A stretch of 64,000 nt of DNA from Sediminicola sp040566555 (GTDB lineage Bacteria; Bacteroidota; Bacteroidia; Flavobacteriales; Flavobacteriaceae), in NCBI RefSeq assembly GCF_040566555.1, contig NZ_JBEWYP010000001.1:62001-126000 (forward strand), in the 5' to 3' direction. Every line of letters begins with the position of its first letter. Position 1 is the first letter of the stretch. A program made the translations under genes and the position numbers. The notes under the pieces were generated by a model. It was not told the origin of the DNA and did no database searches. It saw nothing but the letters and a program-made list of their open reading frames with translations. Below are positions 18,271 through 27,485 of this stretch, piece by piece.

Positions 18271-19461
18271 ATGAAAACAGCTTATATAGTTAAAGCCTAC
18301 AGAACTGCAGTCGGGAAAGCACCTAAAGGAGTATTCCGATTCAAAAGACCTGATGAATTGGCTGCGGAAACCATCGAACATATGATGAAGGAGGTTCCGC
18401 AATTGGATAAAAAACGAATTGATGATGTAATGGTCGGCAATGCCATGCCCGAAGCCGAACAAGGATTGAATGTAGCTCGATTGATTTCCCTAATGGGATT
18501 GAACATCGATGATGTACCTGGGGTTACCGTAAATAGGTATTGCGCATCCGGAATAGAAACTATCGGCATCGCCACTGCGAAAATCCAATCTGGAATGGCT
18601 GAATGTATTATAGCAGGTGGTGCGGAAAGTATGAGTTACATTCCCATGGGAGGATATAAGCCGACTCCCGATTATGCTGTGGCCAAAGAAGGACACGAGG
18701 ATTACTACTGGGGAATGGGACTAACAGCTGAAGCTGTTGCGGAACAATTTAAGGTATCCCGTGAGGATCAGGATGAATTCGCGTACAATTCCCACATGAA
18801 AGCCTTAAAAGCCCAAGCAGAAGACCGTTTTAAAGAACAAATAGTACCTATTACGGTGGAGCATACATTTGTAAATGAAAGCGGGAAAAAAGAAACCAAG
18901 AATTATACTGTGACTAAGGATGAGGGTCCAAGGGCCGATACATCTTTAGCAGTTTTGAACAAGTTAAGACCTGTATTTGCCGCCAACGGATCGGTGACCG
19001 CTGGTAACTCTTCACAAATGAGCGATGGTGCGGCCTTCGTACTTGTAATGAGCGAGGATATGGTGAAGGAACTCAATTTGGAACCTATCGCAAGACTTGT
19101 TAATTACGCCGCTGCAGGTGTGGAGCCTAGAATTATGGGGATAGGACCTGTTAAGGCTATTCCAAAAGCATTGAAACAAGCAGGTTTGAAACAAGAGGAT
19201 GTTGAATTGATAGAGTTGAACGAAGCTTTTGCTTCCCAGTCGTTAGCTGTTATCAGGGAGCTGAAACTCAATCCCGATATTGTGAATGTCAACGGTGGGG
19301 CTATAGCTCTAGGACATCCATTGGGATGTACAGGTGCCAAATTATCGGTGCAGTTATTTGATGAAATGCGCAAGCGAAACATGAAAGGAAAATACGGCAT
19401 GGTGACCATGTGTGTTGGAACCGGACAAGGCGCTGCAGGGATTTTTGAATTTTTAAATTAG
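18271..19461 (+). CDS. Acetyl-CoA C-acyltransferase (3-ketoacyl-CoA thiolase)
   Basis: 396 residues. Final beta-oxidation step: thiolytic cleavage of 3-ketoacyl-CoA to acetyl-CoA and a shortened acyl-CoA. The nucleophile Cys91 sits in NRYCASGIET, His349 in GGAIALGHPLGCTGAK, and the second catalytic Cys381 in TMCVGTGQGAAG. Length and motifs are those of degradative thiolases of the FadA/FadI type. It is expected to act with the dehydrogenase/hydratase fusion encoded upstream. The stretch before its ATG is an A/T-rich repeat-like tract left by, or belonging to, the S23-family gene. Confidence 0.94.
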   Translation: MKTAYIVKAYRTAVGKAPKGVFRFKRPDELAAETIEHMMKEVPQLDKKRIDDVMVGNAMPEAEQGLNVARLISLMGLNIDDVPGVTVNRYCASGIETIGIATAKIQSGMAECIIAGGAESMSYIPMGGYKPTPDYAVAKEGHEDYYWGMGLTAEAVAEQFKVSREDQDEFAYNSHMKALKAQAEDRFKEQIVPITVEHTFVNESGKKETKNYTVTKDEGPRADTSLAVLNKLRPVFAANGSVTAGNSSQMSDGAAFVLVMSEDMVKELNLEPIARLVNYAAAGVEPRIMGIGPVKAIPKALKQAGLKQEDVELIELNEAFASQSLAVIRELKLNPDIVNVNGGAIALGHPLGCTGAKLSVQLFDEMRKRNMKGKYGMVTMCVGTGQGAAGIFEFLN

Positions 19462-19494
19462 ACACAAGACCACTGAGCCAAGAATCAAGACATT

Positions 19495-19860
19495 ATGAAC
19501 GGGCATAATTGCAAAAAATTGAAGATTTGGCAAGAAGGCATGTGTATTGTTTCGGAGACTTATAAAGTAGTTAAGTCTTTTCCTGATTTTGAAAAATTCA
19601 ATTTGGATTCACAACTGATTAGGTGTTCTGTTTCTATTCCTTCCAATATAGCAGAAGGAACAAGCAAATTAACAGACAAACACTTAAACAAATATTTAGA
19701 GGACAGTTTGGGTTCCTCCTTTGAATGGGAAACTCAAATAATAGTCGCTTATAATGAAGAATATATTACTGAAGAAAAATTCAGATTTTTAGAAGATAAA
19801 ATACAACAACTACAAAAAATGATATCAGGATTTCAAGGTGGACTACGTAATAAGTCTTGA
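19495..19860 (+). CDS. Four-helix-bundle protein, S23 / 23S-rRNA-IVS family (copy 2)
   Basis: 121 residues with the same family signature as the gene at 17882: KKLKIWQEGM, then LIRCSVSIPSNIAEG, then helices around SSFEWETQIIVAY. Outside the signature the two proteins differ widely, so this is not a recent tandem duplication; at DNA level, though, a 28-base block encoding the signature (18012-18039 and 19631-19658) differs at one base. The gene lies between thiolase and acyl-CoA dehydrogenase. An 11-base perfect inverted repeat brackets it: AAGAATCAAGA at 19480-19490 and TCTTGATTCTT at 19869-19879. Function unknown; no reverse transcriptase or rRNA is nearby. Confidence 0.85.
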   Translation: MNGHNCKKLKIWQEGMCIVSETYKVVKSFPDFEKFNLDSQLIRCSVSIPSNIAEGTSKLTDKHLNKYLEDSLGSSFEWETQIIVAYNEEYITEEKFRFLEDKIQQLQKMISGFQGGLRNKS

Positions 19861-19893
19861 ATCTTATCTCTTGATTCTTAAATTTTAGAACTT

Positions 19894-21705
19894 ATGAGTA
19901 CAGAAGCCATTAAAAAAGACATATTGCGAGGTGGACAATTCCTTGTAAAAGAGACCAAATGCGAGGATATTTTTACCCTTGAGGATTTGTCCGAAGAGCA
20001 GAAAATGATGCGTGATAGTACCAAAGAATTCGTTGATAGGGAGCTTTGGGCACACTGGGAGCGTTTTGAAAAGAAAGATTACGCCTATACCGAGGAATGC
20101 ATGCGAAAAGCAGGTGAGCTTGGTCTCTTGAGCGTTGCTGTTCCTGAATCCTATGGCGGAATGGGGATGGGATTTGTTTCCACTATGCTGGTGTGTGATT
20201 ACATCTCAGGAGCTACAGGTTCATTCAGTACAGCCTTTGGAGCCCATACAGGGATTGGGACCATGCCAATTACACTTTATGGAACAGAGGAACAAAAACA
20301 GAAATACGTACCTAAATTGGCGTCTGGAGAATGGTTTGGGGCCTATTGCCTAACAGAGCCGGGAGCAGGTTCTGATGCCAATTCGGGAAAGACCAAAGCA
20401 GTCTTATCGGAAGATGGAAAGCACTATAACATCACTGGACAGAAAATGTGGATCTCCAATGCGGGGTTCTGTAACCTGTTCATTGTCTTTGCCCGCATAG
20501 AGAATGACAAGAACATTACCGGTTTTATTGTTGAAAATGACCCGAGTAACGGAATTTCCATGGGTGAGGAAGAAAAGAAATTGGGAATACACTCCTCTTC
20601 TACCCGCCAGGTATTTTTCAATGATACCAAGGTGCCCGTTGAAAATATGCTTTCGACAAGAGGAAATGGATTTAAAATTGCCATGAACGCTTTAAATGTT
20701 GGGCGTATCAAATTGGCCGCTGCCTGTCTAGAAGCTCAAAGAAGAGTAATTGGTGAGGCAACTAAATATGCCAATGAACGTATCCAATTTAAAACCCCAA
20801 TCATTAATTTTGGGGCCATCAAAGCAAAAATAGCCAATATGGCTACCAATTGCTATGCAGATGAGTCAGCTTGTTACCGTGCAGCAAAAAATATAGAAGA
20901 TCGTATTGCCATGCGTGAAGCTGATGGCAACTCACACCAAGAAGCTGAGTTAAAAGGGGTTGAAGAATACGCCATTGAATGTTCTATTCTTAAAGTTGCC
21001 GTTTCAGAAGACGTTCAGAGCACCTCGGATGAAGGGATCCAAATTTTTGGTGGAATGGGATTCTCTGCAGACACTCCAATGGAATCTGCTTGGAGGGATG
21101 CCCGTATTTCCAGGATATATGAAGGCACCAATGAGATCAACCGCATGTTGGTCGTTGGAATGCTTGTTAAAAAAGCCATGAAAGGCCATGTTGACCTTTT
21201 AGGACCTGCTACCAAAGTAGGTGAAGAATTAATGGGAATACCATCATTTGAAACCCCTGATTTCTCAGAGCTTTTTGCTGAGGAAAAGGATGTACTTGCA
21301 AGATTGAAAAAGGTCTTCTTGATGGTTGCAGGGGCTGCCGTTCAAAAATATGGACCAGATTTGGAGAACCATCAACAACTGATGTTGTCTGCCTCAGATA
21401 TACTTATTGAAATCTATATGGCAGAATCGACAATTTTAAGAACTGAGAAGAACGCCAAACGTTTTGGGGAAGATGCCCAAGCCACTCAAATAGCAATGTC
21501 CAAGTTGTATTTGTATACAGCCGTTGATACTATTATCCAAAAAGGTAAAGAAGCTATTGTTTCTTTTGCAGAAGGTGATGAACAACGCATGATGTTAATG
21601 GGCTTAAAACGTTTTACCAAATATACGAACCTACCCAACGTAGTGGCACTTCGCACCCAGATCGCTGATCAGGTTGCAGCTGCCAACGGGTATACTTTTG
21701 ACTAA
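19894..21705 (+). CDS. Acyl-CoA dehydrogenase, 600-residue class
   Basis: 603 residues, an FAD enzyme for the first beta-oxidation step. The ACAD domain (about 25-430) shows CLTEPGAGSDANSGKTKA, MWISNAGFCNLFIVFAR and the flavin/active-site segment SRIYEGTNEINRML, whose Glu is the usual catalytic-base position. A C-terminal extension of about 170 residues makes it resemble the very-long-chain/ACAD9 group, which are longer than the roughly 380-residue short-chain enzymes. It closes the beta-oxidation operon; a strong hairpin follows. Its electron acceptor would be electron-transfer flavoprotein, not encoded in this window. Confidence 0.93.
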   Translation: MSTEAIKKDILRGGQFLVKETKCEDIFTLEDLSEEQKMMRDSTKEFVDRELWAHWERFEKKDYAYTEECMRKAGELGLLSVAVPESYGGMGMGFVSTMLVCDYISGATGSFSTAFGAHTGIGTMPITLYGTEEQKQKYVPKLASGEWFGAYCLTEPGAGSDANSGKTKAVLSEDGKHYNITGQKMWISNAGFCNLFIVFARIENDKNITGFIVENDPSNGISMGEEEKKLGIHSSSTRQVFFNDTKVPVENMLSTRGNGFKIAMNALNVGRIKLAAACLEAQRRVIGEATKYANERIQFKTPIINFGAIKAKIANMATNCYADESACYRAAKNIEDRIAMREADGNSHQEAELKGVEEYAIECSILKVAVSEDVQSTSDEGIQIFGGMGFSADTPMESAWRDARISRIYEGTNEINRMLVVGMLVKKAMKGHVDLLGPATKVGEELMGIPSFETPDFSELFAEEKDVLARLKKVFLMVAGAAVQKYGPDLENHQQLMLSASDILIEIYMAESTILRTEKNAKRFGEDAQATQIAMSKLYLYTAVDTIIQKGKEAIVSFAEGDEQRMMLMGLKRFTKYTNLPNVVALRTQIADQVAAANGYTFD

Positions 21706-21737
21706 TTCAAATTGATGCCTTGACCAAATGGTCAAGT

Positions 21738-21770
21738 AAAAACCGCTCCCTATTAGGAGCGGTTTTTTTT
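21738..21770 (+). terminator. Intrinsic terminator of the beta-oxidation operon
   Basis: Stem AAAAACCGCTCC / GGAGCGGTTTTT, six-base loop, T run. A smaller inverted repeat (CTTGACCA/TGGTCAAG) lies directly upstream at about 21718-21735. Confidence 0.92.
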
Positions 21771-21817
21771 ATAAAAAAAGGGTTGTTTTCCTATATGGAA
21801 CGACCTAATTTTATAAA

Positions 21818-23266
21818 ATGAAGAAGGACCTTTTACGCAAAGCATATGACCCGGAGGAATTCAGGTCAATGGCACACCAATTAGTAGACCAATTGGCCGA
21901 TCATTTGGGGAACACCATCCATGAAAAATCAGAGAAGACCATATCCTGGAACACGCCAAAGGACGAGCATGAGTTTTGGTCGGACTATCTGAAAAATGGC
22001 GATTCAAAGGACTTATTTCCAGAGGTCCTGAATCATACGATACATATTCACCAGCCCAAATATATGGGACACCAAGTTGCTCCACCCCTTCCCATAACCT
22101 CTCTATCCGCAATGGTTGCTTCGGTATTGAACAATGGAATGGCCGTATATGAAATGGGAATGGCACCAACCGCAATGGAGCGGATAATTACCGATTTCAT
22201 CTGTAAAAAAATAGGATACGATTTCAATTCAAACGGATTCTTGACCTCAGGAGGAACCCTAGCCAACCTCACGGCCCTACTATCGGCCCGTAAAGCCAAG
22301 CTCTCCCATAATGTTTGGAATGAGGGACATAGTGAACGACTGGGCATAATGGTGAGCGAAGAGGCTCATTACTGCGTGGATAGAGCAGCCAGAATAATGG
22401 GCTTGGGAGAAGATGGCATCATAAAGATTCCGGCTAACAAAGATTTTGCTTTAGACACCAAACTTTTGGAAACCTATTACCAAAAAGCACAAAATGCCGG
22501 TATCAAAATATTCGCCATTGTAGGTAGTGCCCCTTCCACCTCAACAGGGATTTTTGATGATCTCGAAGCTATAGCCCATTTCAGTAAAAAGAATGACCTT
22601 TGGTTTCATGTGGATGGTGCCCATGGGGGAGCAACCATATTCTCCAAAACTTATAGCTATATGGTCAAAGGCATAGAAATGGCAGATTCCGTGGTGATCG
22701 ATGGGCACAAAATGATGATGATGCCGGCTTTGACCACTGCCCTTCTTTTCAAAGATGGGACCAATTCACATACCACATTTAGCCAAAAAGCCGATTACCT
22801 ATTGGAACAATCTGTTGAGGAAGATTGGTACAATTTGGCAAAGCGTACTTTTGAATGCACCAAGACCATGATGAGCCTACATTGGTTTACACTATTAAAA
22901 ACCTATGGAGAGGCCATTTTTGATGATAATGTTACCACTTTGTACAACTTGGGACATCAGTTTGCTGAAATCATCAAAAAGGATAAAAGTTTTGAAATAG
23001 CGGTGGAACCCATGAGCAATATTGTTTGTTTTAGATATATAGATAAATCATTGGATGATCAATCTTTGAATCGTATCAATGAGAAAGTACGTCACGCCCT
23101 CCTGCAAGAGGGTGAATTTTATATTGTTCAGACCAAATTAAGGGGTATTCATTATTTAAGAACAACGCTGATGAATCCATTCACAACCCCAATACATTTA
23201 AAAGAACTTTTAGATAAGATTAGAACATTGGTAGATTCTGTAATATCACATCCAAAAGACGCATAA
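21818..23266 (+). CDS. Pyridoxal-phosphate-dependent amino acid decarboxylase (group II)
   Basis: 482 residues of the glutamate/aromatic amino acid decarboxylase family. Cofactor landmarks: GGTLANLTALLSARKAK, the HVDGAHGGA segment with the pyridine-binding Asp, and the Schiff-base lysine Lys298 in VIDGHKMMMMP. Family members decarboxylate glutamate, aspartate, tyrosine/DOPA/tryptophan or 2,4-diaminobutyrate; the substrate cannot be decided by eye. It is separated from the preceding operon by a terminator and from the convergent GH15 gene by another hairpin, so it is a single-gene transcript. No transporter partner lies next to it, which argues against a typical acid-resistance antiporter pair. 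Confidence 0.88.
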   Translation: MKKDLLRKAYDPEEFRSMAHQLVDQLADHLGNTIHEKSEKTISWNTPKDEHEFWSDYLKNGDSKDLFPEVLNHTIHIHQPKYMGHQVAPPLPITSLSAMVASVLNNGMAVYEMGMAPTAMERIITDFICKKIGYDFNSNGFLTSGGTLANLTALLSARKAKLSHNVWNEGHSERLGIMVSEEAHYCVDRAARIMGLGEDGIIKIPANKDFALDTKLLETYYQKAQNAGIKIFAIVGSAPSTSTGIFDDLEAIAHFSKKNDLWFHVDGAHGGATIFSKTYSYMVKGIEMADSVVIDGHKMMMMPALTTALLFKDGTNSHTTFSQKADYLLEQSVEEDWYNLAKRTFECTKTMMSLHWFTLLKTYGEAIFDDNVTTLYNLGHQFAEIIKKDKSFEIAVEPMSNIVCFRYIDKSLDDQSLNRINEKVRHALLQEGEFYIVQTKLRGIHYLRTTLMNPFTTPIHLKELLDKIRTLVDSVISHPKDA

Positions 23267-23290
23267 AAAACCCCCTTGGCAAGGGGGTTT
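23265..23290. terminator. Bidirectional terminator between convergent genes
   Basis: Stem AAACCCCCTT / AAGGGGGTTT with a three-base loop. The A run before it gives a good U-tract on the minus strand; on the plus strand the T run is short (TTTAAATT). Confidence 0.8.
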
Positions 23291-23345
23291 AAATTCAGTT
23301 TCTTCAAAAATCATATTCTCTAAAATTCTAGGGAAGTCAAAAGCT

Positions 23346-25154
23346 TTATTCCTTGTGCACAAAGGATTCTTTAATCTTGGCTTCACTGTCTTTTTTGGAA
23401 AAATTAATTGCACATTCTATCAATGCCAAATGGGAATACGCCTGTGGGAAATTCCCCAATAATCGTTTTGTTTTAAAATCGATATCCTCACTAAATAGTC
23501 CCAAATGGTTACTATAGGACAACAATTTTTCAAAATGTTTAATTGCTTTTTCTTCCTCCCCTATCTTAAACAAACTATTAATAAACCAAAAAGTACAGAT
23601 AGTAAATGAAGAAGATGGCAGTCCAAAATCGTCCTCATTCTTATAACGGTACATTAATCCTTCATGGCTCAATTCTTTCTCTATAGCTTTTACGGTACTC
23701 ACGAATTTTGGATCCTTTGCCTGAATAAAACCGTAGGATTCCATCAGGAGAACTGAAGCATCAAGATCTGGAGAACCATAGGACTGTGTAAATGATTGCT
23801 TTTCCTCGTTCCAAGCGTTGTCATAAATATCTTGTCTGATCTCTTGTTCCAAGACCTTCCATTTTTTTATCTTATGCTTCTTACCAAATATTTCGGCGAC
23901 TTTAATCGCCCTATCCAATGCAACCCAACATAATATTTTTGAAAATGTGAAATGTCGGTCTTCGGTTCGGAATTCCCAAATTCCCTTGTCAGGTTCCTGC
24001 CAATGATTGTTAACGATCCAAACGATACCTTTGGTAATGGTCCAGAGCTCTTCCCCATTTTCTATATCGGTATCAAACTTTACCAATTGTTCATAGATCA
24101 CATCCATCAAAATTCCATAAATATCATTTTGACGTTGCTTGTAAGCAGCATTTCCAACACGTACCGGCTTAGATCCCTTATAACCCGCTAAATGGTCCAA
24201 CGTCTCCTCGGTCAGTTTTTTCTCCTTATTGATCCCATACATGATCTGTAACTTTTCATCCTTGTCAGGAATGAGATCGATTATGAACTGAAGATATCTT
24301 TTGGCCACATTCTTATGTCCTAGCTCGGAAACCACCTTGATGACCATAGAGGCATCCCTTATCCAGCAAAATCGGTAATCCCAGTTGCGGACCTCTCCAA
24401 TGGTTTCTGGCAAAGACGTGGTAGCAGCAGCCAATACGGCTCCAGTCTTGTCATAACTTAATAATTTTAAGGTAAGGGCACTACGGATAATCTGATCATT
24501 GAATCTTTTATACGTAGGCGTGCGTTCCACCCAGTTTAACCAATACACTTTTGTGCGTTGTAAAAGCAGGTATATTTTTTTAGTGTCCGGTAAAAATATC
24601 TTCTCATTGTATCCCAACAGGAAATAACCAGATTCCTTAAGTTCTATTTCTTCCCCCTTAACCACCTTTTCTTTGTCAAAGGAGGTGTACAGAAAAACAG
24701 TGTCAAACTTTACGGTATGGGTAAGACTTGCAATAAAATTGGGCTTAATATATGTAGATGTTTCCCCTTGGGCATATTCCAACTTGGGATTATATAGCAC
24801 TTTAAATTTGGGGCTTCCCGATATATACTTGATATACCTTACAATCTCAGGAGGGGTATGACATCCGCCATCTTCACTGTAATAACGAGGCATAAAATCG
24901 TGAACTTCAAAAATATTTTTGCCATCGGAAAATGTGGTGACCAGAATACATGTGTTTTCTTCATATTGTTGGTGAATGCTATACGATTCATCGACCAATA
25001 TCTCAAAACTCCCCCCTATTTTATCATCCAATAATTTGGCAAATACCGATGACGAATCAAATTCCGGCAAACAACACCAATCCAATGAACCATTCTTGGA
25101 AATAAGGGCAGCGCTCCTACAATTTCCTATTATTCCGTAGTCTAAATTATCCAT
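23346..25154 (-). CDS. Glycoside hydrolase family 15 protein (glucoamylase/trehalase-like)
   Basis: 602 residues. The N-terminus begins LDYGIIGNCRSAALISKNGSLDW, the beta-sandwich domain typical of prokaryotic GH15 proteins, followed by an (alpha/alpha)6 barrel with NWDYRFCWIRDASMVI, the family landmark around one catalytic site, and later HLALIE near the C-terminus. No signal peptide: it is cytoplasmic. GH15 enzymes cleave terminal alpha-glucosyl bonds of maltodextrins, isomaltose or trehalose. It is divergently transcribed from a trehalose synthase/phosphatase fusion 103 bases away, so trehalose or a related alpha-glucan is the likely substrate; this is context, not proof. Confidence 0.87.
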   Translation of the reverse strand: MDNLDYGIIGNCRSAALISKNGSLDWCCLPEFDSSSVFAKLLDDKIGGSFEILVDESYSIHQQYEENTCILVTTFSDGKNIFEVHDFMPRYYSEDGGCHTPPEIVRYIKYISGSPKFKVLYNPKLEYAQGETSTYIKPNFIASLTHTVKFDTVFLYTSFDKEKVVKGEEIELKESGYFLLGYNEKIFLPDTKKIYLLLQRTKVYWLNWVERTPTYKRFNDQIIRSALTLKLLSYDKTGAVLAAATTSLPETIGEVRNWDYRFCWIRDASMVIKVVSELGHKNVAKRYLQFIIDLIPDKDEKLQIMYGINKEKKLTEETLDHLAGYKGSKPVRVGNAAYKQRQNDIYGILMDVIYEQLVKFDTDIENGEELWTITKGIVWIVNNHWQEPDKGIWEFRTEDRHFTFSKILCWVALDRAIKVAEIFGKKHKIKKWKVLEQEIRQDIYDNAWNEEKQSFTQSYGSPDLDASVLLMESYGFIQAKDPKFVSTVKAIEKELSHEGLMYRYKNEDDFGLPSSSFTICTFWFINSLFKIGEEEKAIKHFEKLLSYSNHLGLFSEDIDFKTKRLLGNFPQAYSHLALIECAINFSKKDSEAKIKESFVHKE

Positions 25155-25257
25155 ATCTTAAATTAGCAGTATTTACAACCCTTAAAGTTGCTTATACTAT
25201 TCGTTTTCCCGAAATTTAGTAAAAAATAGAGCTATCTAATCTAAAATCACACGTTTT

Positions 25258-27465
25258 ATGGGCAAAACTATCATAATCTCAAATAGACTACCTGTACAAT
25301 TACAAATTGACAATGATAGCATCACTGCGATACCAAGTGTAGGTGGGTTGGCTACAGGAATGAAGTCCGTACATTCTGGAAGTGATAGCCTTTGGATAGG
25401 TTGGAGTGGATTGACCCAGGAGGAGATTTCCGAAGAATTAGAGCCTAAGATAGATAAGGCCCTAAAGGAGAATGGCTGCTCTAAAGTAAGTCTGACCAGT
25501 GAAGAAATCGATGGTTTCTACTATGGCTTTAGCAACCGTACCATATGGCCCTTGTTTCATTATTTTTTGGAATATTCAGAATTTGAAACGGATAGCTGGA
25601 ATACCTATAAAGCTGTAAACCAAAAATTTGCCGACGCTATTTTAGAAAAGGCAGAGGACGATGACGTCATTTGGGTGCATGACTACCAATTAATGTTGGT
25701 TCCGGAAATGGTAAAGGAAAAACGCCCCAATACCTCTATAGGCTTCTTTTTACATATTCCCTTTCCCTCTTATGAAATATTCAGGACTTTGCCTTGGAGG
25801 AAAGAAGTTTTAAGGGGATTGCTGGGATCGGATCTTATAGGATTCCACACCTATGATTATGAGCGTCATTTTTTAAGTTCCGTTAGAAGACTCTTAGGAT
25901 TAGAGGTAAGTTTTAATGAAATAAATCTCGAGGATAGGGTCATCAAAGTAGACTCCTTCCCTATGGGAATAGATTATAAAAAATTTAGTGATGCGGCTAG
26001 CAAGCACGAGAAAAATACTGCCGATACACAATCAGAGTTACAACGACGCCTCAACGTTCATAAAGAGTCGACCCCAGATGCCAAATTGATACTATCCATA
26101 GATAGGTTGGATTATTCCAAGGGTATCGCCAAACGATTAAATGCTTTTGAATATTTTCTGAAAAAGCATCCTGAATACCAAGAGAAGGTAAGGCTTATTA
26201 TCCTGGCCGTTCCTTCCAGATCCAATGTGCCACAATATCAATTATTAAAGAAAGAAATTGACGAATTGGTAGGCAGGATCAATGGGGAGTTTGCTACTGT
26301 TAGCTGGACACCCATTTGGTACTTTTATAGGTCCATGCCCTTTGAAAATTTAATAGACCTGTATACCTCCAGTGACATTGCCCTATTGACTCCCATCCGG
26401 GACGGGATGAATTTGGTAGCCAAAGAGTATATTGCCACCAGAACAGATAAGACAGGAGTACTGATTTTAAGTGAGATGGCCGGTTCTGCAAATGAAATGA
26501 ACGAATCCTTGCTCATTAATCCCAACAATTTTGATCAAATATCAGATGCCCTGATCCAGGCAATTAACATGCCCAAAGAAGAGCAAATAGCGAGAAACAG
26601 CATTTTACAAAAGCGTCTGGAACGCTATAATGTAGAAAAATGGGCCAACGATTTTATGAAGTCCCTCTTGGAGCAAAGAGAAACCACCCAAAAGTTCATT
26701 TCCAAATTACTTACTAAAAAAACATTGGACTCGGTTATAGATCAATATCATTCATCTAAAAGAAGATTATTGTTCTTCGATTACGATGGCACCCTCTCAG
26801 GATTTCATGTAGATCCACAAAAGGCCGGACCAGATGAAGACTTATACGCTTTACTGGACAAAATAAATGCCCAGGATAACACAGATGTGTATTTGATAAG
26901 TGGTCGTGATACAGACACCTTCAAACGATGGTTCCTGCACAAAAAATACAATATGATTGCGGAACACGGGGTATGGCTATCCAAAGAAGGAGAAGATTTT
27001 ACGCTATTGGAACAGATTAAAAACGATTGGATGTCCAAGATACGGCCTGTTCTGGAATCCTTTGTTGATAGGACACCAGGATCCTTTATCGAAGAAAAAA
27101 CATACTCTTTGGCCTGGCATTACAGAAATACTGATCCTGACTTCGGAAAGAAAAGGGCCACCGAATTGACTACTGTTCTTACCAGTCTCATAGCTAATGA
27201 CGACTTAACAGTGCTAGCCGGAAACAAGGTGCTGGAAATAAAAAATAGTGGTGTGAACAAAGGACGTGCCGCTATAAAAATGGTAACGGGCAATGAGTAC
27301 GACTTTATCTTTGCCATTGGCGACGATTGGACGGATGAGTATATGTTTGAGGAATTACCGGATGATGCCGTTACCGTTAAAGTGGGGATGCAAAAGACAC
27401 AAGCCAAATATTACGTGGAAAACACCAAAAAGGTTAGGGATCTTTTGAGTAGATTTATAAAATAG
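25258..27465 (+). CDS. Bifunctional trehalose-6-phosphate synthase/phosphatase
   Basis: 735 residues. The N-terminal GT20 domain (about 1-460) makes trehalose 6-phosphate from UDP-glucose and glucose 6-phosphate: IISNRLPVQL, GGLATGMKSVH, WVHDYQLMLVPEMV and RLDYSKGIAKRL. The C-terminal HAD domain (about 500-735) dephosphorylates it: nucleophile Asp508 in FFDYDGTLSG, and the metal region AIGDDWTDEYMF. Both active sites look complete, so this one chain should give free trehalose, an osmoprotectant. OtsA-OtsB fusions are common in Bacteroidota and eukaryotes. It faces the GH15 hydrolase divergently and is followed closely (20 bases) by a propeller protein gene. Confidence 0.95.
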   Translation: MGKTIIISNRLPVQLQIDNDSITAIPSVGGLATGMKSVHSGSDSLWIGWSGLTQEEISEELEPKIDKALKENGCSKVSLTSEEIDGFYYGFSNRTIWPLFHYFLEYSEFETDSWNTYKAVNQKFADAILEKAEDDDVIWVHDYQLMLVPEMVKEKRPNTSIGFFLHIPFPSYEIFRTLPWRKEVLRGLLGSDLIGFHTYDYERHFLSSVRRLLGLEVSFNEINLEDRVIKVDSFPMGIDYKKFSDAASKHEKNTADTQSELQRRLNVHKESTPDAKLILSIDRLDYSKGIAKRLNAFEYFLKKHPEYQEKVRLIILAVPSRSNVPQYQLLKKEIDELVGRINGEFATVSWTPIWYFYRSMPFENLIDLYTSSDIALLTPIRDGMNLVAKEYIATRTDKTGVLILSEMAGSANEMNESLLINPNNFDQISDALIQAINMPKEEQIARNSILQKRLERYNVEKWANDFMKSLLEQRETTQKFISKLLTKKTLDSVIDQYHSSKRRLLFFDYDGTLSGFHVDPQKAGPDEDLYALLDKINAQDNTDVYLISGRDTDTFKRWFLHKKYNMIAEHGVWLSKEGEDFTLLEQIKNDWMSKIRPVLESFVDRTPGSFIEEKTYSLAWHYRNTDPDFGKKRATELTTVLTSLIANDDLTVLAGNKVLEIKNSGVNKGRAAIKMVTGNEYDFIFAIGDDWTDEYMFEELPDDAVTVKVGMQKTQAKYYVENTKKVRDLLSRFIK

Positions 27466-27485
27466 TTTTCTACAATCCACATATC

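Noticed and set aside
17882..19860. Diversity-generating retroelement
   Set aside because: The S23-family fold recalls Avd, but there is no reverse transcriptase, no template/variable repeat pair and no target gene in the window.
17882..19860. 23S rRNA intervening sequence
   Set aside because: No rRNA gene is present; the proteins belong to that family but lie between metabolic genes.
23346..25154. Polysaccharide utilisation locus around the GH15 gene
   Set aside because: No SusC/SusD pair or sulfatase accompanies it; the enzyme has no signal peptide and faces a trehalose gene.
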